From Isoetes taiwanensis (Eukaryota > Streptophyta > Lycopodiopsida > Isoetales > Isoetaceae), in assembly GCA_021234155.1 (NCBI GenBank), contig JAJEKV010000079.1:122001-186000 (forward strand): 64,000 nt of DNA, in the 5' to 3' direction. Shown piece after piece: positions 46,153 to 59,230 of this stretch (its first letter is position 1; each line of letters begins with the position of its first letter). The translations under genes were made by a program, and so were the position numbers. The notes under the pieces are model-generated. The model saw nothing but the letters and a program-made list of their open reading frames with translations. It did no database searches and had not been told where the DNA came from.

Positions 46153-48060
46153 GGAACTGCTCGGAACCAAAGTTGTGCCTCTAGTCCGCCTCATTCCGAT
46201 CAAAGTGGAAGTGATCCCAGGTGATTTATTGGAGCAGAAATAATCTTTTAAAAATTTCCTTCAAAGGACCCGGCGTAGTCATCCATATTGCGCAGTTTTG
46301 GGCCAACAACATTTGGTGGAATCACCTCAAGGTAGACATAACTTCAGATCCATTTAGAAAAGGAAGAGGAAGAGGAATAGCAAGAAGAAGAGGAAATTCT
46401 TATGTCATGTTACATTGGCAACATCCAATTGGACATATGACACACGCACACACACCACACCAACACCTATTTTAGAAGAAAAAGAAGAAGCAGCTTCTAA
46501 GTAGAAGCAATCTTTACATCATGCCACATTGGCAGAATTCAATTGAACCAAGAATAGGTTCTATGCATAGGAATAGAAACTTCTGGACATTTAAAGTTAG
46601 GGGAAAAAAAATTAAAATATGTCAGACAAACTTTTTACCCTCCCAAGTTCTTTTTCAAAGGCCATTTTCGGTCAATTTGCAGTCTTAGATAAAAAATAGG
46701 TGTATTTCCAATCTAAGCCTTAAAATGGTTACCATTTTCTTTTCCAAAACATTTCTCAAGTTATAAAAAACTTTTTCCTATTAAACTTTCAATGTATCAT
46801 CTGAAACATTTACACCGAATCTAACATGCCACTTTTAACCATAAGCATTTAAAAGATTAGAATACACTATTTTCTTCAAAAAAATTATTGTATCGTCTTG
46901 CCTGGCTTCATCCATCTTGTTCATATGTGTATGTCATCCATGCCTTGAATAGTGCTTAACAAAATTATTTGGGAAAACAAATCAAGGAGCAAGAAATCCC
47001 CTTACCTGCAGCAAACCATAGGATAGTTAGCCTTAGAAGGGTAAAGCCCTAAGCACTAGCAGGTAAGCATTGGATCTCTTGGGCTCATCGCCCTTCACCT
47101 TGCTTGTTAACAAATAAGCAAAGTAGAAATTATACAACTATTGCTACCTATACCATGCACCAATCACATCTTTCATAAATTTAAGATCAAAATACGATAG
47201 AATATTTGGTCAGACACTAGCAAACCTTCTAGGTTATTGAAACATGTTATTTCATTAGCAATCAGCTACATAGTTGGACAGGTTCGTATGGCCTATTTAT
47301 ACAAGTGCTGCATTGTCCCATGTTCTTTTCTAGCCTTACAGACTGGTGGATCTTCCTGCTTATCCTCTAGATCTAGTACCATTTTACCAGGTTTCAATTC
47401 TTTCTTAAAATAGATTAAACAACCTGTGGTAAATATCATCCTAATTGGTTATATATCAAATTTGGCAAAGTCATTATAATCTTGCTAATATGATAATACA
47501 TTCACATCCATTATACCCAACTCATCCTGCCAATGTAATTTGTAAGTAGACCACTTATTTGAGCACTTTGTTCTATCTTTCCCAAAGATAAGTCCATAAA
47601 CTATTTTATAATGACCTTATCCATTAGATTCAGTAGGAAACCATCTAAAGACTTTTTCTAAATTCACAATCCTAAGAAATAGTCAGTTATCTCCACTAAA
47701 TCCTTAAATACCATGTAATTTGAAATTATAGCAGCCAAACTTGCTTAGCTTGATGTTGACTTGCCATTTCTTGTACATGCCTCTTTCCTTTTTTACTGGG
47801 AGGAATATATTTGATGCTAGCTTCTCCACCATTAGGATGGATCTATAATTCTCAGCAACATCTTGTGCCACACTGGCTAGATCTATGCATTGGACAACCT
47901 CCTGTGCTGATTTGACCACAATCCAATGTTCATTACAGCTAAAGCTGGATCTATCGTTGCAGCAGGGGCAACCACTTTCTTGTGATATTGAAAAAATTTG
48001 TTCCTCTGTGCAGACTTGACCTTCTCCTCTTCGATCTATTTCCTTGGGTTTTTTTTTTTT

Positions 48061-50376
48061 TTATTATAAGTAATGATGGGAAGCATTTACACTATATGTA
48101 GATAATACTTTGTGATGCTCTAACAATGTTGTAGGCATCAAAACTGAAGGTACGTGGCACAATATGAATATGCTGTTGCTAGCTAGAAATACTTGAATAA
48201 TGTTGCACAAATGACTATGGTAGGCATGATAAAGCATGCCAGAAATGACTATGGTAGGCATGTGGTGAGAATGCATGTGGTTATATAGGAGGCTATTGTG
48301 AGAATGAAAAAGCATGTTAAAAATAATTTCGAAATTGATGATATGGTAAAGCAAAAGGCTAACAGGGATATAGGTGAAGCATATAGTACTTATTAAGGTG
48401 TAAAAAGCTTGTAAAATGCAAACTATGCTTGATTGAGCTAGCCGGAAATATATTAATGGGCATAGCTGGATAAAGCAAAAACCATAGGCAAATATGACTT
48501 ATGGTGTACCGAATTGTTTGAAAATGTAACCTAATATCGTAAGATTTTAGGGCAAACGAAAAACTTCTGACATTCGGCTGGTTTTCTCCACTAATCCGGG
48601 CAGAGAGAAAAGCTCTGGCCACATCATTGCTACAGCTAACACACAAAAGGTAAGTACTGGTTGTTGATAAGTCTTTGGGATCGTAAAGCCATATAAAAAC
48701 AGTCTAGATTAAGGACACCGCCCCTACCGGGTTATATATACAGAGTATGGGCTTTGTGACAGACTGCAAAATCCGCATTGCCTGGTGCGGATTCCCCTTA
48801 TTTTGTGTTTACATTGCAAAATCCGCATTGCCTGTGCGGATTCCCCTTATTTTGTGTCTACGCTGCCCGCAGATGAGCGTAGATATCGTAAACGTAAATG
48901 CGTAAAAGGAGATGAACAAGGGTCTAGCAATGACCAAAGCTTGTGGATCTACAAGCCTAAAAAGCAAGTTGTCGATTTAAAAATTCTAGCAAATCCAAAG
49001 TGGACCGGAGCGCTTCTCGTGTTCTAATAATTTAGTTCAATTTTTACATGGTGAATATAGATGGGGATATCTTCATGAATTGGAGTTGTTATAATGCAAC
49101 TTGTTTTATCATAGTTATTTAGATAATATAACGACCAGGGTCGCTCATTATAATTCTTTACCGAAATAGATATTGCTATGGCCTTATGCTTATGTCCTTC
49201 AAACCGTTAGCATATCTAGAAAATGGTGTAAGCTTAATGCATGATGATAATGCTCTTGCACTAGAAATTAACACAAATCAGTGATGTACAGGGGTACTAA
49301 GTGAATGTAGAGTAATAAGGCTGGATTTGATTTATCCTTCAAAGAAGAGATAAGATAGATCCGATAGCATTTTAGCCATCGATATTATGATCTTTTAACA
49401 AATGAAAGGCACCTCACCTGGGTCCTAAGTTCTAGGCTTGTAAATAATGTAAAATAAGACCTAGTAATATTGTTTAAGTTGTTAAGCAAACCAAATGGCT
49501 TTCTTTACCAAATTAATGGTAATCGGGATAGTCTGATAGGTGTTGAGTCTATTGGTAAGAGACTAACCAGAAATTGCTTACCATCATAGAGACATATCTG
49601 GATCAGAAATAAGGGGCAGTTCTTGTATAGACTAAGAGATAAAATGAACATAAGTTCAGCTAGAATGTATCCTTATGGAGATAAAAGTTCTGATTATTTA
49701 GGCAGCATAAAGTATTACAAATAATCTTGTTATATTGCAGATCGGATGCATAGGCTGATGACTTAAAATAGGCTCTCTACTTTACTGAGGCAAATTTGAG
49801 CTATAAATACTTGTTGTTAAATAGTAGACATTTGTGAACTGTTGATAACAGTTTTTAATGATTCTAAATGTCCTTACCCCATGATATGTTTGTGAAACAA
49901 GCAGGGTGAAGGGGCATAAACCTAAAAAGTCCCATGACACCTGTTACCCTCAGCATGGCAACCATTCTAATGCTTGTTTTTGTTGTTTTGGGTGCAGGTA
50001 ACAGGACTTTTTACTCCCTGCTATGTTTTGTTTAAAAGATGGAAGATGGACAAAAAGCAAAAATTCTTTCTCACGAATTGGTCATGAAGACTCTTGCATA
50101 CAATATGAACTTGGAATTGCTGTTCCTGTGACTCTTTCTCTTATGTTTATTACTGCATACTTATAAGATTTGTTTTACGTCTGATGTATTTGAAAATATT
50201 TTGAGTTACAATAAAGTACTGCCGTTAGTTTATATGGGAAAACGTAACCAGATCATGGCCTTGTTGTTTAAAGTCACCTACTTAAATACAAGGGCTGCTT
50301 ATTGAATCGAAATTTAGTCCTTGAAAAGGTCTGAACTAGATTGAAATCTGTCTTTTGACAGGTCTAAGGTTTTTTG
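48061..50376. repeat. 2.3 kb direct repeat, copy 1
   Basis: Begins TTATTATAAGTAATGATGGG after a T run and ends GACAGGTCTAAGG before another T run. It is nearly identical to 50996-53300. No domain is recognised in either copy. The T run at the left end would be a poly(A) tail for the minus strand. Copies differ chiefly at CAG/CTG positions (for example four CGT here against four CAG there at 48872-48910). Confidence 0.85.
48765..48860. repeat. 47 bp tandem repeat with a hairpin core
   Basis: TGCAAAATCCGCATTGCC then GGTGCGGATTCCCCTTATTT occurs twice in tandem; AATCCGCA and TGCGGATT in each unit are complementary and make an 8 bp stem. The same pair occurs in the second 2.3 kb copy at 51685-51785. 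Confidence 0.8.
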
Positions 50377-50995
50377 TTTTAATTCCAGCTTCTTGGTTAT
50401 ACCAAGTTCCCTGATCTTGGTTACATAATATGTAGGTGAATTGCTATTTGGCTTACTATGACATTCTAACAATGTACAGAGTTTATTATAGGTGAGGAAT
50501 CTGGAACATGAGTCAATCAATGGCAATGTATGGATCAAGGAGCAATAGCTTATGGCTTTACAATATGACAAATGCGGTATTGACGAAAGCTCTGATACAA
50601 ATAAGCAATCAAAAATCAGGTAATCCATTCAGAAATAAAGGTAATTGGTTGTTGATGAAATTATCACAATGGAAATTTACATGGAAACTGAATTATAGAA
50701 TGAGTTTTGGCTCTTTGAGCTAGTCTATTGGCATTGGCCCACTCTTACCAAGGGTACATTTTGATCCTTTGATAAGAAAGATGATATTTTGAAAAAACCA
50801 AGTGACGATTATCTTGTCCACTTGTTAGCCATTTGGCTCTTTTAAAGAAAAATAAATATTTGTTGCTTATGGCATGCAATAAGAGTTGGCAGTATAGGTA
50901 GGGTAGGGCTTTGGCAACAAGGTCCTACTCTCCTTGTTGCTAACCTTATTATTAATTGGGCCCACCCTAACCTACGGTAGGAGGCAGGCTTTTTT
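50377..50995. other. Single-copy spacer between the 2.3 kb repeats
   Basis: About 620 bp with no recognised gene. A stretch near 50905-50985 holds TTGGCAACAAGG and CCTTGTTGCTAA in inverse orientation and GGGTAGGG / CCTACGGTAGG, so a hairpin is possible. There is no primer site beside either repeat, which argues against an LTR pair. Confidence 0.45.
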
Positions 50996-53300
50996 TATTA
51001 TAAGTAATGATGGGAAGCATTTACACTATATGTAGATAATACTTTGTGATGCTCTAACAATGTTGTAGGCATCAAAACTGAAGGTACGTGGCACAATATG
51101 AATATGCTGTTGCTAGCTAGAAATACTTGAATAATGTTGCACAAATGACTATGGTAGGCACTTATGCCAGAAATGACTATGGTAGGCATGTGGTGAGAAT
51201 GCATGTGGTTATATAGGAGGCTATTGTGAGAATGAAAAAGCATGTTAAAAATAATTTTGAAATTGATGATATGGTAAAGCAAAAGGCTAACAGGGATATA
51301 GGTGAAGCATATAGTACTTATTAAGGTGTAAAAAGCTTGTAAAATGCAAACTATGCTTGATTGAGCTAGCTGGAAATATATTAATGGGCATAGCTGGATA
51401 AAGCAAAAACCATAGGCAAATATGACTTATGGTGTACCGAATTGTTTGAAAATGTAACCTAATATCGTAAGATTTTAGGGCAAACGAAAAACTTCTGACA
51501 TTCGGCTGGTTTTCTCCACTAATCCGGGCAGAGAGAAAAGCTCTGGCCACATCATTGCTACAGCTAACACACAAAAGGTAAGTACTGGTTGTTGATAAGT
51601 GCTGGGATCGTAAGCCATATAAAACAGGTCTAGATTAAGGACAGCCGGCTGGGTTATATATACAGAGTATGGGCTTTGTGACAGACTGCAAAATCCGCAT
51701 TGCCTGGTGCGGATTCCCCTTATTTTGTGTTTACATTGCAAAATCCGCATTGCCTGGTGCGGATTCCCCTTATTTTGTGTCTACGTTGCCACAGATGAGC
51801 AGAGATACAGAAACAGAAATGCAGAAAAGGAGATGAACAAGGGTCTAGCAATGACCAAAGCTTGTGGATCTACAAGCCTAAAGCAAGTTGCTGACGAAAA
51901 TTCTAGCAAATCCAGTGGACTGGAGCGCACTTCTCAGGTTCTAATAATTTAGTTCAATTTTTTACATGGTGAATATAGATGGGGATATCTTCATGAATTG
52001 GAGTTGTTATAATGCAACTTGTTTTATCATAGTTATTTAGATAATAACGACCAGAGGCTGCTCATTATAATTCTTTACTGAAATAGATATTGCTATGGCC
52101 TTATGCTTATGTCCTTCAAACCGTTAGCATATCTAGAAAATGGTGTAAGCTTAATGCATGATGATAATGCTCTTGCACTAGAAATTAACACAAATCTGTG
52201 ATGTACAGGGGTACTAAGTGAATGTAGAGTAATAAGGCTGGATTTGATTTATCCTTCAGCAAGAGATAAGATAGATCTGGATAGCATTTTAGCCATCAGG
52301 ATATTATGATCTTTTAACAAATGAAAGGCACCTGCCTGGGTCCTAAGTTCTAGGCTTGTAAATAATGTAAAATAAGACCTAGTAATATTGTTTAAGTTGT
52401 TAAGCAAACTGAAATGGCTTTCTTACTGAAATTAATGGTAATCAGGATAGTTGCATAGGTGTTGAGTCTATTGGTAAGAGACTAACCAGAAATTGCTTAC
52501 CATCATAGAGACATATCTGGATCAGAAATAAGGGGCAGTTCTTGTATAGACTAAGAGATAAAATGAACATAAGTTCAGCTAGAATGTATCCTTATGGAGA
52601 TAAAAGTTCTGATTATTTAGGCAGCATAAAGTATTACAAATAATCTTGTTATATTGCAGATCGGATGCATAGGCTGATGATTTAAAATAGGCTCTCTACT
52701 TTACTGAGGCAAATTTGAGCTATAAATACTTGTTGTTAAATAGTAGACATTTGTGAACTGTTGATAACAGTTTTTAATGATTCTAAATGTCCTTACCCCA
52801 TGATATGTTTGTGAAACAAGCAGGGTGAAGGGGCATAAACCTAAAAAGTCCCATGACACCTGCTACCCTCAGCATGGCAACCATTCTAATGCTTGTTTTT
52901 GTTGTTTTGGGTGCAGGTAACAGGACTTTTTACTCCCTGCTATGTTTTGTTTAAAAGATGGAAGATGGACAAAAAGCAAAAATTCTTTCTCACGAATTGG
53001 TCATGAAGACTCTTGCATACAATATGAACTTGGAATTGCTGTTCCTGTGACTCTTTCTCTTATGTTTATTACTGCATACTTATAAGATTTGTTTTACGTC
53101 TGATGTATTTGAAAATATTTTGAGTTACAATAAAGTACTGCCGTTAGTTTATATGGGAAAACGTAACCAGATCATGGCCTTGTTGTTTAAAGTCACCTAC
53201 TTAAATACAAGGGCTGCTTATTGAATCGAAATTTAGTCCTTGAAAAGGTCTGAACTAGATTGAAATCTGTCTTTTGACAGGTCTAAGGTTTTTTTTTTTT
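50996..53300. repeat. 2.3 kb direct repeat, copy 2
   Basis: Partner of 48061-50376, in the same orientation, ending in a longer T run (53288-53301). Small deletions (for example one at 51160) and CAG/CTG differences separate the copies. Confidence 0.85.
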
Positions 53301-53559
53301 TGTTTAATGAACGTTGATCTTTATTACTCAAAAGAATACAACGAGTACATGGGGGACTCAAAACCCAGTAGCGAAGATGATGTTTGGGTCTCAGGCTGAA
53401 AATGGAACTCATACTTAAAAAAAAAATTGAATTGAATGCTTGAATAGAATTACACATCATACATCAAGAACTGGGTCACTTGTTTTCCTCATAAATTTTA
53501 CAAACCACGAGTTGCGAAAGTTTTCAAGCTTCTCAATATTATCTACCCTCATACAATGC

Positions 53560-55640
53560 TATAGCATGGCGGTTGCTCATGGCTTTGTCCATCTCCTTTT
53601 TGGGGATCTTATTGGTCTTGTCCTTCGAAATGTGACAAGTCGGATATGACTATACCACACACTCCACCAATTTCCTCGTTTGAGGATCAACATGGTTTGC
53701 CCTTCTTCTCCCAACAATCGGTGTATTGCTCTTTCAAGTTGCCCTTCTTGTGCCTTCCAATGGGCTCCCAATATTGAATTTGGAATCCAGGACGCAACTC
53801 CTCTCCATCAGGTATGGTGGTCGTAACATCAGAGAGTGCCACCTCTAACTATATTGGACAATCGTCATCGTCAGGCCTTACTAGCACAAGGTATCCTTCC
53901 TTGATGTCCTCAAAAGGATCCCACTCAGGAAGATCAATCCACTTTGGCTTTGAGGCCTTGCTTCCCATAAACCACTTGGAGCTATTGTTAGGACCCAAGT
54001 CAACTTTTCCCTCCCGCTTATAAGCATGTCACGACTTTCTCCCAATAATTGATTAGGGAGTCCATGTGATTTTTCTTCAGGGTGGAGGTGTGCTTTCCAT
54101 TTCGAACATCCTCCCAGTGCGTTATATAATCCTTGATGCCCTTCACTATGTAGCTAGAGTCTTTAATATTCTTGAAGGGAGGAAGTGGTTTTGGCTGCCT
54201 CTAGGAATAAGAACTTCATCTGTAGTCCCCTTTTGCCACAACTCGATTCCTTGTACAGGCATCCACAACCTTATCACATGATCTCCACTTATATTGCATG
54301 ATCAGTATTCCATCCCTGACCCAAAACTTGAACTGAAGTGGCTTTGTGTGTCCTGTCAAATGATCCTTACCATCTAGCAAGTATCCCTCGACAAATAATT
54401 TTCAATCTGCAACCTCATCCATCAAGAAAGCCATTGGGTTAGAGTCAATGCAGCTCTCAAACACATCCATTAGTTCAGAGAGACTAGTCACGTTTTCTCT
54501 CTTGAGCTTGGTAGAGAAAGTTTTGAAGAATGCATCTATATCATCATGCGTATGCCCAACCATCATGAACCCCACCTTCACAATCTTGAATACTCCCACT
54601 GCTGTCAAGTACGACATTGCCCCAAACATCCATCCATTCTTGTTTTCTTTTCAACAGTTGTCCAATTGAACACATAGCTCCTCTGACAGTTGTTTCTCAA
54701 GTAAGGGAAACTCATCCCAAGTCCTCCTTGTTTCTTTCGACACCTTGGATGTGAGCTCCTTTATCTGCCTTTGGTAACAGAGCGGTTGATCATCCATCAA
54801 AGCCTCAAAAATGGGGGCTGAGGGAGAATACCTCCTCCCTTCTATCGATCCTCTCTCTAGTGTTCTCAAGCACTTGAAAATAGAACTCACATGGAAATTT
54901 GGATCATCCCTCCATAGATCAAGCACAAAATGACCATAGGTGCCAGTTCCATGCCCATGTGTCAAGACACCCGCCAGACTTACTTTCATCTGAAAAGCGT
55001 TTTGACAACGCTTGGGAAAAGGATCTATATTTGGCAAGAAAGTCTCGTGTTGGTCCATCTTATCATGAATTATACACAAACATCTGTCAGGCTGCATCTG
55101 GAAAAATGTCCTCCACTGCCAATACAACTGTCTACATGGTATTTGGTCCCTTTGGTGATCTGCAAATTGCTCCCTGATTGCCATTCTTTCTTTCTCTATT
55201 GCAATTGATGCAAGTGTATCCTTCAATTGAATGCAAATGTTGCACATTGAGAATGACATGTGTTGCAAGACACACACGTTTGAGAAGTGAGTTTTCCATA
55301 ACCTGCTAAAATGTGATTGAGAAAGAGGCCGACCTTCAGTAGTTTCTAGAATGGAGTTGACCTCTTTAAGGCACTTTTTCTGGATGTAATGTTGTGTCAA
55401 CACCCTTTGGACCACTCATACACCGTGCTCGTTCACCTTCGACTTATGCGGCATAGATTGAAACATGTATCTCACAAAGCTCTCGAAGACTGCAATGGCC
55501 TTCGAAGTGTTTGCTCTAGGTTTTAAAGTCAGTGCATTGCCATGCTGGAACAACCTGTGCCCTTTTCTGACCTGCACCCAGAGTATCTGTAAAATGAAGT
55601 CTTGCTCAGGCCAAGAATCCATCTCCATGCTCTCATACAT
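53560..55640 (-). pseudogene. DUF7869-type RNase H-like transposase-related gene
   Basis: One frame from 55640 to 54300 carries the features I associate with DUF7869 proteins: a CxxC-type block MCNICIQLKD, IIHDKMDQHETFLP, VQLDNC..ENKN and VGHTHDDIDAFFKTF. The spaced acidic residues suggest a DDE/RNase H fold. Downstream pieces to about 53560 (WMPVQGIELWQKGT, SYIVKGIKDYITHWEDV, WIDLPEWDPFEDIKEGYLVLVRPD) lie in shifting frames. Three in-frame stops, at 55416-55418, 54651-54653 and 54399-54401, are all TGA. No introns are evident. Function of the family is unknown to me; transposon origin is an inference. A minus-strand AATAAA lies near 53320. Confidence 0.65.
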
Positions 55641-56172
55641 ACCTTCAGGCCCCTCAATTGATAAAGTAATATTCCTGTGTTTTCATCATAGCAGGAATTT
55701 CTATTCAAGGAGTAGATGAAATTAATCCTGTCTTTCTGAAGCTGTCCAATGTATTAGGACCTTATTTTTACGAGGTCATCTATACTGTGCAATCTAGAGT
55801 GCAACACTCTTGTCCCTTAATTGCTTCTAGGTTTTCTTTGGTTGGTACTATACTTTCCATCCTTTGTAAATATCTGTCACTTCTAGCCTTTTTGGGCACT
55901 CTTGGCTGCCTTTTATGGAACATGTAGCGCCTCTTCCTCATGATCATGGATGCTCATCCATACCAAACCTTCCACATTGCCTGGGCTGGGCCTTGGGTTA
56001 TCTACTTTAGTTGGGCCTTCTAGGTTCTCACCATTCTTGTGTGTAATAGGTCTAATTGGCCATCTTGACTGAGTTTGAGACTCGAGCAACCTAGAGCACA
56101 TAATGCAGGGTAAAATGGACTGAGATCTGGGCTCTCTGGACAAGAGGCAAGCTTAAGGACAGCAATGGAGAA

Positions 56173-58950
56173 TTGCCAACAAGGCCAGTTCGACAAGAAG
56201 TTCATGAAAGGATACAAGGCCTCATGGACAAAGAAATGCTTGACCTACAGGGCAAAATCCTAGATGGGACAATCCTGCTAAGGAAGACTAGGAGTTCGAA
56301 AATGCAGAATGCAGAGGATTATGCCACAGTTCTAAAGAGACAACGTGCGTTAAAAGAAGGCATCATAGAATTCTGCAATGTTGCATCCAACGCATGCCAT
56401 GATTTTGATTACTATAAGGAGAAGGCCATGCTTGATGAGGATGACATGAAGGAGTTGAACTGGCTATGCCAACCCTACATCAACATGAAGTTTAAACGGA
56501 ACGTCAAAACTACCCCCTTTCCTGAACGTGCTATGACACTTCTGAAGCGGAAGCGTAGATTCGGGGTGGTGCCATTTAAGACGGACGATAGCTCCTCTCC
56601 CTTCTTGGTAACCTTGGGTCACAAGGGATTCGGTGGTCTGGAGCTGGCAACTGGGCCTATGGCACTATTTGCCATGAATATGTTCAAAGACCCCACCCTA
56701 TTTTATGAAAAAATCGACATTGAGCAGTGGTATAAGACGTGTCTCGATATGACCGAGCTAGATACTTTTAGTCTTCTTATCTTCTGCATGTCGGGCAATC
56801 AGACAACTGCTGTCTCACAGTGGGCAGCGGATATTAATTTCAGCAACAAAGTCTTGTATTCCATATACGACCTGGAACATGAGTGTGGACTTGGCCTGCC
56901 AACGGTACCAAGTTTTGCCAACATAATTTTGGTTCTGGTTTCAAGGTCGAATGCAGACTTGGACAAGTAGTGGTCAAGCGAGCACCACTATGTCGATAAG
57001 TTCATGATTTCTCAGGATCATATGAAACCCGAGAAGGGCGGCAGGTTTATGGAGGATGTGCCATCGCTTGACAAAGTCAGCACTGATGGTGCGACATGTC
57101 CAATATATAGAATTCCTATCCGGCCGAGAGTTATCAAGTACTTCATTACAAGCTTGGTCGAGGGAGATCAGATTGTATGCGAGTGGTATATGAATGGCCT
57201 GTTCTCTCAAAGGGCTATGTCCTATGAAATGAAACCAATATCTGTGGTTGGGAATAAGGACCTGGTTGAGACCATTACGTCATACCTGGATCTGCTTCAT
57301 TACCATTTTCAAGACAGGAAGACTGTTGGAAGTAGTAAGGACAAAGATGACGGAGATAAAGATGACAGCTAGGATGAACCCTTACATATCAAAAGTTTAG
57401 ACGAACTCGCAGCAGAACAAATAATGGAGAATCCTCGACTGAGGTGAGTTTATTTTCCTTGTCGAGAAACCATCCAAGTCTTAACATTTTTCCGATTTCT
57501 CACATGAATCCTTTCTCGACTCGTGAGTCAAGAACCTCCTTTCGTAAGTGATGGCCTTCATCATTCCAAGGACATCGAGCGAAATCAATCAGGATCATTG
57601 TCACGATCACAGGGAAATACTGGTGATTCAATTGCACAGGAGGACACTGCATCCAAAAAAGATAGTCTAGTAAAAGACAGTGGGAACATTGAGAAAGAAC
57701 CTGAAAGAATAAGGATCTCGGCTCTGGATCCCAATCAAGAAATCTGTCAGAGCCAAACTCAAACTGGGATCCAGACGGGCCCATCAAACTTGTAGTTTTT
57801 GATGCCAATGGAGTCTTGGCTGCAGTATACCACGTTGGTGATGTCCCTGAGCTTAGCACCTCACAGAAGCAGACAAAGGTAGGGTCTAAGATTGTCTATC
57901 CTCGGCCTCAAGCAAAAGAGATTGTTCAATGGTGCCTGGAACGGAGATTCGAAGTGGCCATATGGTCTTGTATGGCAAAGAAAAATGTTGTCAATATCCT
58001 TGCTGTACTCGGTCTGCCCGTTTTGGAGTTCAAGTTTGTTTGGAAAAATGAAAAGGTCGAGCATGTGTCAGACCTCGATCCGCCCATCACGAAGGGGAAG
58101 CCTATTATGGTGAAAAGGCTGGAAAGAGTTTATGAAGCATACCAGGATTTTAACAAACATAACACGCTGATCAAGACGATTTCGCCTACAAGTGCTATCA
58201 TAACTCAGACAATACAATCATTGCAAAGAGTTATCGACCAGAAGAGCATGAAACAATAAGTGGTTGTCTTATAATCTCATTCCGGTGTTGGCGGAATCCC
58301 TGTTTTTCGTTCTTGTGGCCGATGTGATTAGGAACTATCCGAATCTCAAGCAGGTTGATCCAGAGAGCAGCGCGATCATGAGGGCTATGGACGGGAAATA
58401 TTATGGTGATCAAGATCAGTGACCTCTTATTTCAGATAGCAAAATTCTGTGAAGTTTTGAAAGAAACATGAACAATTGTACTATATTCTGTAATGAAAAT
58501 ACTTGTACATTGATTTCCTAGGGGCTTTCTCGAAAGGCACTGCTTGTCCCAATGATGAGACCCTTTGTATGCTTCTTTGTGTGATTGAATGCAGCTATAT
58601 GGAATGAATGCTCTATAATCTATTTTGAATTCTGCATCCTTTTCTTTGTTACTCATGACTAATGGCACCGTAATTGTTAATCATGGACTCTCTTTGTTCT
58701 AGGTGGCTCGACACATGGCACATATCCCGCTCAGGCTACACTCTTACCAGGGCTTTGGGATAAGCTTGCTCATGATTGCAGACGCTATGGGACCTCAAAG
58801 GATGAGGAAGAGAGGAAGAACATTTCACAAGTCCAGAAAACTCAAAGGATCTTGCAAGCATTGCATGACATCCACGGAGGTTCGGGAACGAGCATATTCG
58901 ACCCGGTGATTGATGAAAAGATGCGTGAGGAGGGTGAAGAAATATGTTGA
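56173..58950 (+). pseudogene. Methylase-like and FCP1-like HAD phosphatase fusion
   Basis: Exons as read: about 56173-57443, 57528-58405 and 58703-58950, with good GT-AG borders. The N-terminal 400 codons end in PIRPRVIKYFITSLVEGDQI then FSQRAMSYEMKPISVVG, which resembles the C-terminal half of an N4/N6 DNA methylase (SAM-binding loop), though DPPY is not seen. A charged linker follows. The third part, KLVVFDANGVLA, KIVYPRPQAKEIVQW, FEVAIWSCMAKKNVV and DQDDFAYKCYHNS, resembles plant FCP1/NLI-interacting HAD phosphatases with an altered DxDxT motif. Two in-frame stops (56968, 57370) are both TAG, and single-base breaks occur near 57700, 58165 and 58274. No ATG lies in frame before 56224, so the start is unsure. 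AATAAA at about 59099 fits the 3' end. Confidence 0.55.
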
Positions 58951-59230
58951 ACAGCCAGCGGGTGGCTCACGAGACACCTCCTCGTGGGGCATTTCACGTT
59001 CTTCAGGTGGACCACCTACCATGATGATGTAACTATAGTGACAGTAAGACCGCCATGGTCTCTGCGTCTGATATATAATACGTTGTAACTATTTAATTTA
59101 TTAATAAAAATTCGTTTTCAACTACAACTTTGTTTTCAATGTGTAATGAAATTCCTTTGTTTGAGTTGTATTTTTGGTGTTCTCGACTCGCAATCCGAGA
59201 AAACAGGGGGAAAGATATGGGATACTTGGA

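Noticed and set aside
50330-50376. Helitron 3' end (hairpin CTGTCTTTTGACAG followed by CTAA)
   Set aside because: The hairpin is only two bases from CTAA, and no 5' TC end or Rep/helicase is present. It is repeated simply because it lies in the 2.3 kb unit.
48061-53300. LTR pair of a 5.2 kb retrotransposon
   Set aside because: No TG...CA ends, primer-binding site, polypurine tract or target duplication, and the spacer is only 620 bp without coding content.
54399-57372. U-to-C RNA editing restoring TGA and TAG stops
   Set aside because: Such editing is known from organelle transcripts of ferns and hornworts. These genes are nuclear in type, with introns, and also have frameshifts that editing could not mend.
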